In this document: positions 17,166 through 26,481 of the stretch, piece after piece
Layout: every line of letters begins with the position of its first letter
Numbering within the stretch: the stretch's first letter is position 1
Assembly: GCA_934129745.1 (NCBI GenBank)
Contig: CAKOWZ010000015.1
Coordinates: forward strand, 1 to 50,371
Length of the DNA stretch: 50,371 nt
DNA from: an uncultured Clostridia bacterium
Lineage (GTDB): Bacteria > Bacillota > Clostridia > TANB77 > CAG-508
Direction: 5' to 3'
The notes under the pieces: generated by a model
Told to the model about the DNA's origin: nothing
The model's database searches: none
The model's input: the letters and a program-made list of their open reading frames with translations, nothing else
Made by a program: the position numbers and the translations under genes

Positions 17166-17507
17166 ATGTCAAAAAGAGGAGGATTCCCAGGGATGGGTGG
17201 ATTTGGTGGAATGAACATCAATCAATTAATGAAAGAGGCTAAAAAAATGCAAGCTGATATGGAAAAATCACAAGAGGAGTTGGCTGGAAAGGAATTTGAT
17301 GCATCTGCTGGTGGTGGTGCTGTTGAGGTACGTGTTAGTGGTGATAAAGTTGTGAAAGAAATAAAAATAAAACCAGAGGTTGTTGATCCTGAAGATGTTG
17401 AAATGTTACAAGATTTAATTTTAACATGTGTAAATGAGGCTTTGAAAAAGGTTGATTCTGCACAAGCTGCTTCATTGGGACAATTTAATATTCCTGGATT
17501 TATGTAG
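17166..17507 (+). CDS. ybaB: YbaB/EbfC family nucleoid-associated protein
   Basis: 113 residues starting at the ATG at 17166, which has aaggaggag 6 nt upstream. The same frame extends upstream through a hairpin repeat and is not coding there. The sequence MSKRGGFPGMGGFGGMNINQ is the usual Gly/Met-rich lead, followed by the helical pair QLMKEAKKMQADMEKSQEEL and the strand region GGGAVEVRVSGDKVVKEIKI typical of the family. It forms dimers that bind DNA. It lies between dnaX and recR, the conserved Firmicutes arrangement. Confidence 0.95.
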   Translation: MSKRGGFPGMGGFGGMNINQLMKEAKKMQADMEKSQEELAGKEFDASAGGGAVEVRVSGDKVVKEIKIKPEVVDPEDVEMLQDLILTCVNEALKKVDSAQAASLGQFNIPGFM

Positions 17508-17550
17508 GTTACAGATTATTGAATAGTGTATGTAGAAAGTGGGGGGTATA

Positions 17551-18150
17551 ATGGGATATTATTCACCTTCAATTGAAAAATTAATTGAGGCTTTTGAAAA
17601 GTTGCCAAGTATTGGGAGTAAAACTGCGGCTAGGTTGGCGTTTTATATATTGAATTCAAGTGAAACAGAAACTAATGAATTTATTGAAGCAATTACTAAT
17701 GCAAAAAAGAATTTGAAGTATTGTTCAATTTGCTATAATATAACTGATAATGATCCTTGTCCTATTTGTTCAAATCCAGGAAGGGATCAGTCTACAATTT
17801 GTGTTGTAGAAGATGTTAAAGATGTTGTGGCAATGGAGAGGACTCATGAGTTTAAGGGTGTTTACCATGTTTTACATGGTGTTGTTTCACCTATGAATGG
17901 AATTGGTCCTGATGATATTAAGGTTAAGGAATTGCTTGCTAGACTTATGGATGGAAAAGTTAAAGAAATTGTTTTGGCTACAAATCCGAGAGTTGAGGGT
18001 GAGGCTACTGCAATGTATTTGTCTAAATTGATTAAACCATTAGGTATAAAGGTAACAAGAATTGCTCATGGAATTCCTGTTGGTGGAGATTTGGAATATA
18101 CTGATGAGGTTACTTTAAGTAAGGCTTTGGAAGGTAGACGCGAATTGTAA
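17551..18150 (+). CDS. recR: Recombination mediator RecR
   Basis: 199 residues, the standard length. The ATG at 17551 follows a G-rich ribosome site (gtgggggg). An N-terminal helix-hairpin-helix (SIEKLIEAFEKLPSIGSKTA) is followed by a C4 zinc finger CSICYNITDNDPCPIC, a Toprim domain beginning ICVVEDVKDVVAMERT with GVYHVLHGVVSPMNGIGPDD, and a C-terminal Walker-B-like helix. It works with RecO to load RecA on gapped DNA. It ends the dnaX-ybaB-recR unit. Confidence 0.97.
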   Translation: MGYYSPSIEKLIEAFEKLPSIGSKTAARLAFYILNSSETETNEFIEAITNAKKNLKYCSICYNITDNDPCPICSNPGRDQSTICVVEDVKDVVAMERTHEFKGVYHVLHGVVSPMNGIGPDDIKVKELLARLMDGKVKEIVLATNPRVEGEATAMYLSKLIKPLGIKVTRIAHGIPVGGDLEYTDEVTLSKALEGRREL

Positions 18151-18278
18151 GGTTGTGTATTATGAAGATTTCATTTTTTAATAAATATAGGAAATACAAA
18201 TTTGGAAAAAATGAAAATTTGATGATACAGCTTTATGGAAAATGAGAAAAAATAGAGTTTTTATAGTTATAGAAAAAG

Positions 18279-18351
18279 AAAACCTAAAATAAAATTTTGA
18301 TGGTAATTTGTGTTAATTATTTATTATCTTCAAAATTTTATTTTAGGTTTT
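18279..18351. terminator. Bidirectional terminator between recR and the glycosyltransferase gene
   Basis: Perfect 22-bp arms (18279-18300 and 18330-18351, beginning aaaacctaaaataaaat) flank a 29-nt loop, with T-rich tails on both strands. It serves the two converging genes. Confidence 0.85.
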
Positions 18352-18405
18352 TTCTTGGCATTGATTATTTCTATCTATAAAAATACATTTTAATTATTCT
18401 AAACA

Positions 18406-19542
18406 TTAATAAGGCCTTCCCAAAACAGTATAACAAATATCTTTTGTAGAATTAGGCTTAGCAATCGCAATAGCACATTGTTTCATCTTTTCTAATTTTT
18501 CATCATTATCTAAAACACTATTAAGAGTTTCATCAATATCATCATCATCTTTTAACCATACAGCTGCACCAGAATTCTCTAAAAACTCAGCATTTTCTTC
18601 CTCTTGACCAGGGATAGGACTTATTACAATAATTGGCAATTGTGAAGTCAAACTTTCTGAAGAAGTCAATCCACCTGGTTTTGTAACTACAACAGAAGAT
18701 ATATGCATTAAATCTGGAACATCATGAGTATATTTTATAACATGTAAATCTTCATTTTGAACTTTTTTATATAATTTCAAAAATTCTTTATTCATTCTTT
18801 TATTTCTGCCAGATATTGCTACAATTTGATATTTATCAAGATGTTTAGCCAAACTATGAAGAATCTTTACAGTCCTTTTATGACCTAAACCAAATTCTCC
18901 ACCACCAAAAAACAAAATTGTTTTTTTATCTTTTTTTAAACGATAATCTCTGTAAATATCATTATCATAAAATGGATATGAAAATGTATTTGCCAAAGGA
19001 ATACCAGTTACATGAATTTTTTCTTCTGGAATATTATATTGATTAATTAAAGTCTGTTTCATAATTTCATTTGATACAAAAAAATAATCTCCAAACTCTT
19101 TACCTACAAGCCATTGATCATGTGGAGCAAAATCTGTTAAAATAGTTGCAAGTTCACAATCTACAAGACCTTGCTGTTTTAAGTAACTTGCCATTTGGGT
19201 TGCAAATGGATGTGTTGAAATAACAACATCAGGCAAATAATGTTTAAATAAATTATATAATCTCATTGCCATTTTTTTATTAAATGATCTACTAATTTTA
19301 TCAAGTAAACCACTTTTTGATCCATAATAAATTTTTTTCCATAATTTTGGTGCTTTTTTTGCAAGATTTTTATATGCATCTGTTGTTAATGAACTAAAAA
19401 ATGGAGTTGTATAATCCATGCAGTCATAGCTTTCAACTCTTGCATTATAAAAATAATGATCTTCTATGTATGTTTGTATAGAATTGGCAGCTGATTGATG
19501 TCCGCCACCATATTTTGCATATAATATTAAAACTCTTTTCAT
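18406..19542 (-). CDS. MGDG-synthase-like diacylglycerol glycosyltransferase
   Basis: 378 residues. The start MKRVLILYAKYGGGHQSAAN carries the GGGH motif of the MGDG synthase N-terminal domain (GT28 family), in which the sugar-acceptor lipid site lies. Mid-protein motifs include ISTHPFATQMASYL, TDFAPHDQWL, and the C-terminal donor-binding loop VVTKPGGLTSSESLTSQLPI and PGQEEENAEFLENSGAA. The family transfers glucose or galactose from UDP-sugar to diacylglycerol at the cytoplasmic face of the membrane, as in UgtP of Bacillus, supplying glycolipid for membranes and lipoteichoic acid anchors. It is alone on the minus strand and converges on recR. The exact sugar and processivity cannot be read from sequence. 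Confidence 0.9.
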   Translation of the reverse strand: MKRVLILYAKYGGGHQSAANSIQTYIEDHYFYNARVESYDCMDYTTPFFSSLTTDAYKNLAKKAPKLWKKIYYGSKSGLLDKISRSFNKKMAMRLYNLFKHYLPDVVISTHPFATQMASYLKQQGLVDCELATILTDFAPHDQWLVGKEFGDYFFVSNEIMKQTLINQYNIPEEKIHVTGIPLANTFSYPFYDNDIYRDYRLKKDKKTILFFGGGEFGLGHKRTVKILHSLAKHLDKYQIVAISGRNKRMNKEFLKLYKKVQNEDLHVIKYTHDVPDLMHISSVVVTKPGGLTSSESLTSQLPIIVISPIPGQEEENAEFLENSGAAVWLKDDDDIDETLNSVLDNDEKLEKMKQCAIAIAKPNSTKDICYTVLGRPY

Positions 19543-19732
19543 AATTTTTCCCTTCTTTTACTTTATGAAATCATTTTATCACAATTAAAAGTAAAATTGA
19601 ATAATTTTTGTAAATTTAGTAAAAATAAGTTCAGATGGTATGAAATATTTTGGAGAAAACACTTGTATAATCTAAAATATAAATTTATATTAAATAAACA
19701 TTACAAACATATTATACGAGGAGGAAATTAAT

Positions 19733-21118
19733 ATGATGAGTTTAAAACAAAAACTTTATGATTGGAAAGATAGATTAAAAGATAGACATATGCTTACATT
19801 AGTAGTTGTTCTTATTACAATTATAGTAATACTTTGTTTATTTACTTATAAAAAACAAAGGGAGTATAGACAAGCAGCTGAAAATAGTTATAATTTAGCT
19901 TTTTTTGAGTTAGTTGATTATGTTGATAGTGTTGAAGTTTATTTGGCAAAATCATTAGTATCAAACAGCCCAGAACATGGAGCTGAAACATTAACATATG
20001 TGTGGAGAGAGGCAAATTTGGCTCAAAGTTACTTGTCTAGGCTTCCAATAAATAGTTCTGAGTTAGAAAATACAGCTAAATTTTTAAATCAGGTTAGTGA
20101 TTATAGTTATTCTTTATCAAGAAAAAATATTGATGACAAAGAATTGACTCAAGAGGAATTAGATAATTTAAAACAATTACATGAATATAGTGTTGAGTTG
20201 AAAAACACGTTAAATCAATTATCTAATGATTTAAATAGTGGTCGAATAAGTTGGGGGGAATTAACTAAAAAGGCAAGTCCTGTTTTTGCACAAGAAGTTA
20301 GTAATATTTCTAAAGATAGTTTTAGTAATTTGGAAGAAAATTTTCATGAATATGCAGGTTTAATTTATGATGGTGCATTTTCTGAACATATGACAAATCC
20401 TGAAAGAAGAGGATTAGTTGGTGATGATATAGATGAAGAAACCGCCAAAAATAAGGTAGAAGAGTTTTTTGGTAAAGATGTTATAAAAGAGATTCAATCA
20501 AATGGTTTAACTCAAAATACAAATATTCCTTGTTTTGATTTTACTGTTACTAAAAATGATGGAAATAATGCATGGATTTCAATTTCACAAAAAGGTGGGC
20601 ATGTTGTTTTAGCTAATAGTACTAAAGATGTTCAAGCAGAAGTTATTACTCAAGAACAGGCAGATGAAATTGGGCAAAAGTTCTTAGATTCTAGAGGAAT
20701 TCATAATATGAAGCCAACTTATTATTTAAAACAAAATGGAATTGTTACAATTAATTATGCTTATGTACAAGATGGTGTTACTGTTTATCCTGATTTGATT
20801 AAGTTAAAAGTTGCTTTAGATAATGGGGAAATACTTGGAATGGAAACTTCTGGATATTTGAATTCACATACACAAAGAACATTTGCAACACCTAAGGTTT
20901 CTCAGGATGAAGCTAGAAAAAAAATTAATAAAAATTTGGAGATTATAAGTGAATCTATGGCTATGATTCCTACTGAATATCAAACTGAGATTTTGTGTTG
21001 GGAGTTTAAAGGAAATGTTGATGATAGACAGTTTTTGGTTTATATAAATGTTGAAACTGGTAAAGAAGAAGATGTTTTGGTTATTTTGGAAACACCTGAT
21101 GGAACTTTAACAATGTGA
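19733..21118 (+). CDS. ypeB: Spore germination protein YpeB
   Basis: 461 residues, close to the Bacillus length. gaggaggaa precedes two ATGs (19733, 19736). One N-terminal membrane helix (about 20-40) is followed by the typical helical region (ENSYNLAFFELVDYVDSVEVYLAKSLV, with WREANLAQSYLSRLP) and then PepSY-type repeats in the C-terminal half (EETAKNKVEEFFG; TQEQADEIGQKFLDSRG; SQDEARKKINKNLEI). YpeB stabilises and controls the cortex-lytic enzyme SleB in the spore. No sleB lies next to it here, unlike many Firmicutes. Its presence indicates a spore-forming lineage. Confidence 0.95.
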   Translation: MMSLKQKLYDWKDRLKDRHMLTLVVVLITIIVILCLFTYKKQREYRQAAENSYNLAFFELVDYVDSVEVYLAKSLVSNSPEHGAETLTYVWREANLAQSYLSRLPINSSELENTAKFLNQVSDYSYSLSRKNIDDKELTQEELDNLKQLHEYSVELKNTLNQLSNDLNSGRISWGELTKKASPVFAQEVSNISKDSFSNLEENFHEYAGLIYDGAFSEHMTNPERRGLVGDDIDEETAKNKVEEFFGKDVIKEIQSNGLTQNTNIPCFDFTVTKNDGNNAWISISQKGGHVVLANSTKDVQAEVITQEQADEIGQKFLDSRGIHNMKPTYYLKQNGIVTINYAYVQDGVTVYPDLIKLKVALDNGEILGMETSGYLNSHTQRTFATPKVSQDEARKKINKNLEIISESMAMIPTEYQTEILCWEFKGNVDDRQFLVYINVETGKEEDVLVILETPDGTLTM

Positions 21119-21130
21119 GACATTTGGTTG

Positions 21131-21191
21131 AAACAGTTGAGAATAAGGTGCTTTGGAACAATTGCCATGTTCCCAACTGTTTTATTGTTTT
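21131..21191 (+). terminator. Terminator after ypeB
   Basis: aaacagttgagaa... pairs with ...ttcccaactgttt (one mismatch), followed by tattgtttt. Confidence 0.7.
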
Positions 21192-21315
21192 ATCACAGAT
21201 GTTCATTTTCAAAAATTTTCCAGAGTAATTTGTCGAAAAAAACACACAATAATAATGTTCTATTGGAATAATTTCTTCAGTGGATACTAGTTTAAAACTT
21301 AAGGAGGTATTTGTT

Positions 21316-21486
21316 ATGTCTAGAAGGAATAGAGGACTTATGTCTGAAAATCTGAAAGAAGAAATAGCAAAAGAACTTGGAGTATATGAACAAGTAAAAC
21401 AAGATGGTGGATGGCAAAATGTGTCTTCTAAAAATTGTGGTAATATTGTAAAAAAAGCAATAGAAATTGCTAATAGAAAAGTTTAA
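21316..21486 (+). CDS. Small acid-soluble spore protein, alpha/beta type
   Basis: 56 residues from the ATG at 21316, which has a perfect aaggagg site; the same frame continues upstream but would run through that site. The body NLKEEIAKELGVYEQV, then a Trp/Asn turn, and KNCGNIVKKAIEIA, follow the two-helix pattern of alpha/beta SASPs (EIAxELGV...G.xxxKK.IE). These proteins coat and protect spore DNA and are degraded at germination. It follows ypeB, another spore gene, but with its own terminators. Shorter than most members (60-70 residues). Confidence 0.85.
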   Translation: MSRRNRGLMSENLKEEIAKELGVYEQVKQDGGWQNVSSKNCGNIVKKAIEIANRKV

Positions 21487-21491
21487 CAGAT

Positions 21492-21569
21492 AATTGTAAA
21501 GTAATGAAATATTTTTGGATAGTGAAACAAAATTGTTTTATTAAAAAATATTTCATCACTTTACAATTG
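21492..21569. repeat. Long imperfect hairpin after the spore protein gene
   Basis: aattgtaaagt-atgaaatattttt (from 21492) pairs with aaaaatatttcat-actttacaatt (to 21568), with a single unpaired base on each side and an inner hairpin aaacaa/ttgttt. It is probably the terminator or mRNA-stabilising end of the SASP transcript. Confidence 0.7.
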
Positions 21570-21664
21570 TCAAAAAAAATCAATGAATTTATAATATAAA
21601 TATTGATTTATCTACATATATATTATAAAATGAGAACGTGAATAAATTATGTAAGGTGATAAAT

Positions 21665-22441
21665 TTGAATATAAATATAAAAGGATATAATATAAATTAT
21701 GAAGTAGCAGGTGAAGGAAAACCTGTTGTATTAGTACATGGGTGGCTTACCAATTTAGATACAATGAAACCATTGCAAAATTTTTTGAGCAAAAAATTTA
21801 AGGTTTATAATTTAGATGTAATTGGTTTTGGTAAAAGTGATTTACCTAAAAGACCATTATCTACAGAAGATTTTGCCAATTTTTTAAATGATTTTTTAGA
21901 TGCATTAAATATTGAAAATCCAATATTAATTGGACATTCAAATGGTGGAAGAATGATTATTAATTTGGCAGGTAGAAATTTAAGAAAAATTAATAAAATT
22001 GTGCTTATAGATAGTGCAGGAATTGTCCCTAAAAGAGGATTTAAGTATTATTCAAAAGTGTATACTTTTAAAACAATTAAAAATATTACCAAAATATTTC
22101 CAAAAACAGAAATGTTTAATAATATAAGAGAAAGATGGCTTGGTAAATTTGGTTCAAGTGATTATAAAAATTCACCAGAGGTTCTTAGAAAAACAATGTC
22201 TATAATTGTAAATGAAGACCAAAAGAAAATTATGCCAAATATAAAAGCTCCAACATTGATTATTTGGGGCGAAAATGATACTGCAACACCTGTTGAAGAT
22301 GGAAAAACTATGGAAAAACTGATTCCAGATAGTGGGTTAATTGTATATCCAGGAAGAAGTCATTTTTCTTACTTAGAAGAATTAGGAAGTGTACTTACAG
22401 TATTAGATGAATTTTTAAAAAATGATGCAAATGTAAAATAG
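21665..22441 (+). CDS. Alpha/beta hydrolase
   Basis: 258 residues from TTG at 21665, chosen for the aaggtg site 6 nt upstream; a GTG at 21638 is in frame but lacks a good site. The fold is clear: oxyanion motif VLVHGWLTN, nucleophile elbow IGHSNGGRM (Ser), acid in WGENDTATP (Asp), and His in GRSHFSYLEE. It is soluble and cytoplasmic, with no signal. Its stop is 11 nt before the membrane MurF gene, so it is very likely co-transcribed with MurF and Ddl, pointing to a cell-wall or lipid ester role. The substrate is unknown. Confidence 0.88.
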   Translation: MNINIKGYNINYEVAGEGKPVVLVHGWLTNLDTMKPLQNFLSKKFKVYNLDVIGFGKSDLPKRPLSTEDFANFLNDFLDALNIENPILIGHSNGGRMIINLAGRNLRKINKIVLIDSAGIVPKRGFKYYSKVYTFKTIKNITKIFPKTEMFNNIRERWLGKFGSSDYKNSPEVLRKTMSIIVNEDQKKIMPNIKAPTLIIWGENDTATPVEDGKTMEKLIPDSGLIVYPGRSHFSYLEELGSVLTVLDEFLKNDANVK

Positions 22442-22452
22442 GAGGAAAATAA

Positions 22453-24030
22453 ATGATAGAATACATATTATTAAATATTTTTATTGCTATAATATATGTA
22501 TATTTTATATATAAGATGAAACATGGGTTTCATATGCTTCAATTAGAGACATATTTTAATAATAGATATAATGGATGGTTAAATAAAAATAAAAAAGAAA
22601 AAATAATATTAAGAGATTTAATTTTAATAATACCAGAAATAATTTTAATTTTTAATGTTAAAGCAGGTGCAATTGTTGGAATAATTTTCTCATTATTATT
22701 ATTTATGTCAAGACAAAATTATAAAGTTAAAAAACCTTTAGCTTATACCAAAAGAGTTAAAAGATTATTTGCTACAAGTACTGCAATTATGGGAATTTTA
22801 GCTATTATTGCAAACATATGCTTATATTTTAATACATATGCTTGTTCAGCAATTTTATTGATATTAAGTTTAGTTACAATTTTATCATCATATATGGTAA
22901 CAATTGTAAATTCTATTAATAAACCAATTGAAAATTCAATAAATAATGGGTTTATTAAAAAAGCTGAAAATAAACTAAAAAGTTTTAATAATTTAAAAGT
23001 TATTGGAATTACAGGAAGTTATGGAAAAACAACTACAAAATATATTGTGTCATCAATTTTGTCACAAAAATATAATACATTAATGACACCAGCAAGTTTT
23101 AATACAACATTAGGTGTTGTAAGAACAATTAATGAAAAATTGGAGCCTATGCATGAAGTTTTTGTTTGTGAAATGGGTGCTAAAAATGTAGGTGATATCA
23201 AGGAAATTTGTGATATTGTAAAACCAGAATATGGTATTTTAACTGCAATTGGACCTCAACATTTAGAATCATTTAAAACACTTGAAAATGTTCAAAAAAC
23301 TAAGATGGAATTGATTGATAGTTTACCTGATAATGGTTGGGCATTTGTAAATAATGAAGATGAAAACATTCAAAAAATTAATTTTAAGAAAAATAATGTA
23401 AAATATGGATTAAATAACAATTCAGAGTATTATGCATATAATATAAAAATTGAAGAAACAGGTTCTGTTTTTGATGTACATACACCAACAGAGGAAATTA
23501 AAAATATTAAAACAAAATTATTAGGTGAACATAGTATCTTAGATATTGTGGGAGGTATCGCGATTTCTCAAAAACTTGGATTAAATTCTGATGAAATTAG
23601 AGCAGGAATCAGATTTTTAAAACCTGTTCCACACAGATTAGAATTACGTAGAAACCCTAACGGTTTAATAATTATTGATGATGCTTATAATTCAAATATT
23701 AAAGGTGCAAAAATGGCTGTTAAAACTTTGGGAAGATTTGAAAATAAAACTAGAATTTTGGTAACACCTGGAATTGTTGATTTAGGAGAATTCGCTAAAA
23801 AATATAATGTTGAATTTGGTGAAGAGGCAACTAAATACTGTGATTTCATAATTTTAGTTGGTAAAAAACAAGCTATTGATTTAAAAGAAGGTATTGATAA
23901 TATGAATTATCCAAATGATAAAGTTTATGTTGCTAAAGATATTAATGATGCCTTTAAAAAACTTGGTGAATTTAATTCTAGTCAAACAGTTGCTTTATTA
24001 GAAAATGATTTACCTGATAATTATTTATAA
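22453..24030 (+). CDS. Mur ligase (MurF-like) with N-terminal membrane domain
   Basis: 525 residues with an aggaggaaa site. The first ~160 residues carry several hydrophobic helices (near 1-20, 55-80, 110-130, 135-155). The Mur ligase core follows: ATP loop GITGSYGKTTTK (residues ~185-195), FVCEMGAK, the ATP/Mg region AIGPQHLESF, then PVPHRLELRRN and IIDDAYNSNIKGAKMA, the latter diagnostic for MurF. Soluble MurF adds D-Ala-D-Ala to UDP-MurNAc-tripeptide; this form is tethered to the membrane and may act on lipid-linked precursor or be a second copy. The adjacent ligase gene would supply its D-Ala-D-Ala substrate. Confidence 0.9.
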   Translation: MIEYILLNIFIAIIYVYFIYKMKHGFHMLQLETYFNNRYNGWLNKNKKEKIILRDLILIIPEIILIFNVKAGAIVGIIFSLLLFMSRQNYKVKKPLAYTKRVKRLFATSTAIMGILAIIANICLYFNTYACSAILLILSLVTILSSYMVTIVNSINKPIENSINNGFIKKAENKLKSFNNLKVIGITGSYGKTTTKYIVSSILSQKYNTLMTPASFNTTLGVVRTINEKLEPMHEVFVCEMGAKNVGDIKEICDIVKPEYGILTAIGPQHLESFKTLENVQKTKMELIDSLPDNGWAFVNNEDENIQKINFKKNNVKYGLNNNSEYYAYNIKIEETGSVFDVHTPTEEIKNIKTKLLGEHSILDIVGGIAISQKLGLNSDEIRAGIRFLKPVPHRLELRRNPNGLIIIDDAYNSNIKGAKMAVKTLGRFENKTRILVTPGIVDLGEFAKKYNVEFGEEATKYCDFIILVGKKQAIDLKEGIDNMNYPNDKVYVAKDINDAFKKLGEFNSSQTVALLENDLPDNYL

Positions 24031-24086
24031 AGTGTTTTAATTTATAATGTATTTTATAAATTAAAAACAGAAAGGAAGTATTATAT

Positions 24087-25289
24087 ATGAAAATAAAAAT
24101 AGGAGTAATATTTGGTGGAAGATCAGTTGAACATGAAATCTCTATAATTACTGCAAATCAAGCAATGAGCAGTATTAATAAAGATAAATATGAGATTATT
24201 CCACTTTATATTAGTAAAAAAGGATTAATGTATACAGGAGAAGGATTAGATGATTTAAAATCTTTTAAAGATATGGATAAATTAATTAAAGGATTGACAC
24301 AAGTTTCTTTAATTAATGATGGTACAAATATAAATGTTGTTAGATTTCCAATGAAAAAATTTGGAGATAATATTATTAATACAATTGATGTGGCATTTCC
24401 TGCAATGCATGGGACAAATGGAGAAGATGGAAGTATTGCTGGATTTTTAGAAACTATTAATGTTCCTTACATAGGTTGTGATATCTTATCTGCAAGTATT
24501 GGAATGGATAAAATTATGATGAGGAGAATTCTTAAAGAAGTTGGAATTCCTTCATTAGATTATATTGCATTTTATTCTTGTGATTATATTAGAGATGAAG
24601 ATAAATTCATTTCACAAGTTGAGGAAAAGTTGAGATATCCTGTTATTGTTAAAGCTGGAAATTTGGGATCTAGTGTTGGTATTAAAAAGGCTAAAGATAG
24701 AGCAAGTTTGATTGAGGCTATTGAGTATTCAATGCAATTTTCAGATAGAATTATGATTGAGAATGCTATTACAAATTTGAAAGAAGTTAATTGTTCTGTT
24801 TTAGGTGATGTTTCAAATGCACAACCTTCTGAATGTGAAGAACCAGTTGGTAGTGATGAAATTTTAAGTTATACTGATAAATATATGAGTGGTGGAAGTA
24901 AAAATAAAACTGGAAATATTGGTAGTCCTAAACAAGGAGGAATGGCTTCTTTAAAAAGAAAATTACCTGCTGAGATTAGTGATGAAATGAAGGCTGAAAT
25001 TCAAAAATTAGCTGTAGAAACTTTCAAAGTTTTGGGATGTAATGGTGTTTCTAGAATTGACTTTTTAGTTGATAATGATACAAATGAAGTTTTTGTTAAT
25101 GAAATTAATACTATACCTGGTGCTCTTTCTTATTATTTATGGGAAGCTACTGGTAAAAGTTTTTCAGAAGAAATTGATGATTTAGTTCAAATTGCTATGA
25201 AGAGAAAAAGAGAAAGAGAAAATTTGATTTTTTCTTATGATCAAAATATTTTGGCTTTAAATGGAAATAAGATTGGTGTTAAAAAATAA
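24087..25289 (+). CDS. ddl: D-alanine--D-alanine ligase
   Basis: 400 residues, longer than the usual 300-370. ATP-grasp fold: IFGGRSVEHEIS (substrate Glu), AMHGTNGEDGSIAGFLE, VIVKAGNLGSSVGIKKA (ATP-binding Lys and Gly/Ser loop), the omega loop ILSYTDKYMSGGSK, and FVNEINTIPGALSYYLW (Mg ligands E and N). The omega loop keeps the Tyr-x-x-Lys-Tyr arrangement of D-Ala-D-Ala enzymes rather than that of D-Ala-D-Lac ligases. An insertion with Ser/Cys/Glu (NAQPSECEEPVGS) precedes it, and a Lys/Arg-rich C-terminal extension follows the fold. It forms a unit with the MurF-like gene 56 nt upstream. Confidence 0.95.
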   Translation: MKIKIGVIFGGRSVEHEISIITANQAMSSINKDKYEIIPLYISKKGLMYTGEGLDDLKSFKDMDKLIKGLTQVSLINDGTNINVVRFPMKKFGDNIINTIDVAFPAMHGTNGEDGSIAGFLETINVPYIGCDILSASIGMDKIMMRRILKEVGIPSLDYIAFYSCDYIRDEDKFISQVEEKLRYPVIVKAGNLGSSVGIKKAKDRASLIEAIEYSMQFSDRIMIENAITNLKEVNCSVLGDVSNAQPSECEEPVGSDEILSYTDKYMSGGSKNKTGNIGSPKQGGMASLKRKLPAEISDEMKAEIQKLAVETFKVLGCNGVSRIDFLVDNDTNEVFVNEINTIPGALSYYLWEATGKSFSEEIDDLVQIAMKRKRERENLIFSYDQNILALNGNKIGVKK

Positions 25290-25386
25290 GATTAGATAAT
25301 ATCAAGAAATAGGTATTTATAAACTATTTTGATAACAGATGTTGTAAAAATGTGATAAAAAAATATGGTTATTTTGGAAAAATAGA

Positions 25387-25415
25387 TTAACAAAAGAAAA
25401 ATCATGTGATATAAT
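25387..25415 (+). promoter_or_regulatory. Promoter of the DnaJ-family gene
   Basis: -35 TTAACA (25387-25392), 17-bp spacer, -10 TATAAT (25410-25415), 31 nt before the start codon. No CIRCE element is present. Confidence 0.75.
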
Positions 25416-25446
25416 GCAAACAAAAGATTAATTAGGGGGATGTTAA

Positions 25447-26364
25447 ATGATTTTTAAAGATTATTATAAAATATTAGGATTAGAAAATAATAAAGTAACA
25501 CCTGAACAAATAAAACTAGCATATAGAGAACAAGCAAAAAAATACCACCCTGATGTAAACATAGGAAATAAAAATGCAGAAGAAAGATTTAAAGATATTA
25601 ATGAGGCATATAGAGTGTTATCTGAAACAAATGCCAAAAGAAAATATGATAGAATGTGGAACAATTATATAGGAAAAAGAAAAGCAAAAGCAGAAGCTGC
25701 TGCACAACAGGGAAAAACATCGATTGTAGGAGACTTTTTTAATATATTTTTTGGACCTATAGATAGCAAAAAAATGGAAGAAAGAACAGCAACATCAAAA
25801 AATGGTAAAATACCTAAAAAAGGTGATAATATTAATACTGAGATTAAAATTTCAATTAATGATGCTTTTTTTGGTGCAAATAAAAAAATCTCTTTAAGAA
25901 CTATTAATGGAACTATGAGAAGTTTTGATGTTAAAATACCTGCGGGAATTCAAAATAATGAAAAAATAAGATTAATAGGTCAAGGTAGAGCTGGTGAAAA
26001 TGGTGGAAAAAATGGAGATTTGTTTATTAAAATTAATATTCAAGATGATTCTAATTTTAAATTAATGGGATATGATTTATATAAATATTTACCTATTACA
26101 CCATGGGAGGCTGCACTTGGAACAAAGGCTAGTTTAAGCACAATTGATGAAGAAGTTAAAATTATTGTTCCAAAAGGAACACAAAGTGGAGATTTAATTC
26201 GTATACCTTCAAAAGGATATAAAAATGGCAAAGGTAGTAGAGGTGATTTGGTTGCTGAAATTAAAATAATGGTACCAACTAATCTAACAGAAAAAGAAAC
26301 TGAATTATTTAGAGATTTAAGTCAAGTATCTCATTTTGAGCCTAGAACTAGTATTGTTAATTAA
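25447..26364 (+). CDS. DnaJ-family co-chaperone without zinc finger (CbpA-like)
   Basis: 305 residues. An N-terminal J domain (FKDYYKILGLENNKVTPEQI) has the HPD triad in AKKYHPDVN and ends ERFKDINEAYRVLSE. A short basic, Ala-rich linker follows, then the two DnaJ C-terminal beta domains (DINTEIKISINDAFFGANKK-like strand; VKIPAGIQNNEKIRLIGQG; VPKGTQSGDLIRIPSKG). There is no Gly/Phe-rich region and no cysteine zinc repeats, so it is a type II or CbpA-like protein. It stimulates DnaK and binds clients in the cytoplasm. Monocistronic with its own promoter and terminator. Confidence 0.92.
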   Translation: MIFKDYYKILGLENNKVTPEQIKLAYREQAKKYHPDVNIGNKNAEERFKDINEAYRVLSETNAKRKYDRMWNNYIGKRKAKAEAAAQQGKTSIVGDFFNIFFGPIDSKKMEERTATSKNGKIPKKGDNINTEIKISINDAFFGANKKISLRTINGTMRSFDVKIPAGIQNNEKIRLIGQGRAGENGGKNGDLFIKINIQDDSNFKLMGYDLYKYLPITPWEAALGTKASLSTIDEEVKIIVPKGTQSGDLIRIPSKGYKNGKGSRGDLVAEIKIMVPTNLTEKETELFRDLSQVSHFEPRTSIVN

Positions 26365-26404
26365 GTGTAAATTTGATATAAAAAAATATTGGAAATAAAG
26401 TGAG

Positions 26405-26451
26405 TCCAGATTATTAGACAGTGTGGTTTAATAATTTGGATTTATTTTTTT
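26405..26451 (+). terminator. Terminator of the DnaJ-family gene
   Basis: ccagattatta / taataatttgg (one G-T pair) followed by atttatttttttt. Confidence 0.85.
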
Positions 26452-26481
26452 GAGCAAAATGGACGCGTCCCAAATTGCTCA
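26451..26481. repeat. GGACGCGTCC hairpin
   Basis: tgagcaa..tggacgcgtccca..ttgctca (26451-26481) is a near-perfect palindrome sharing its GGACGCGTCC core with the element after dnaX. Confidence 0.8.
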
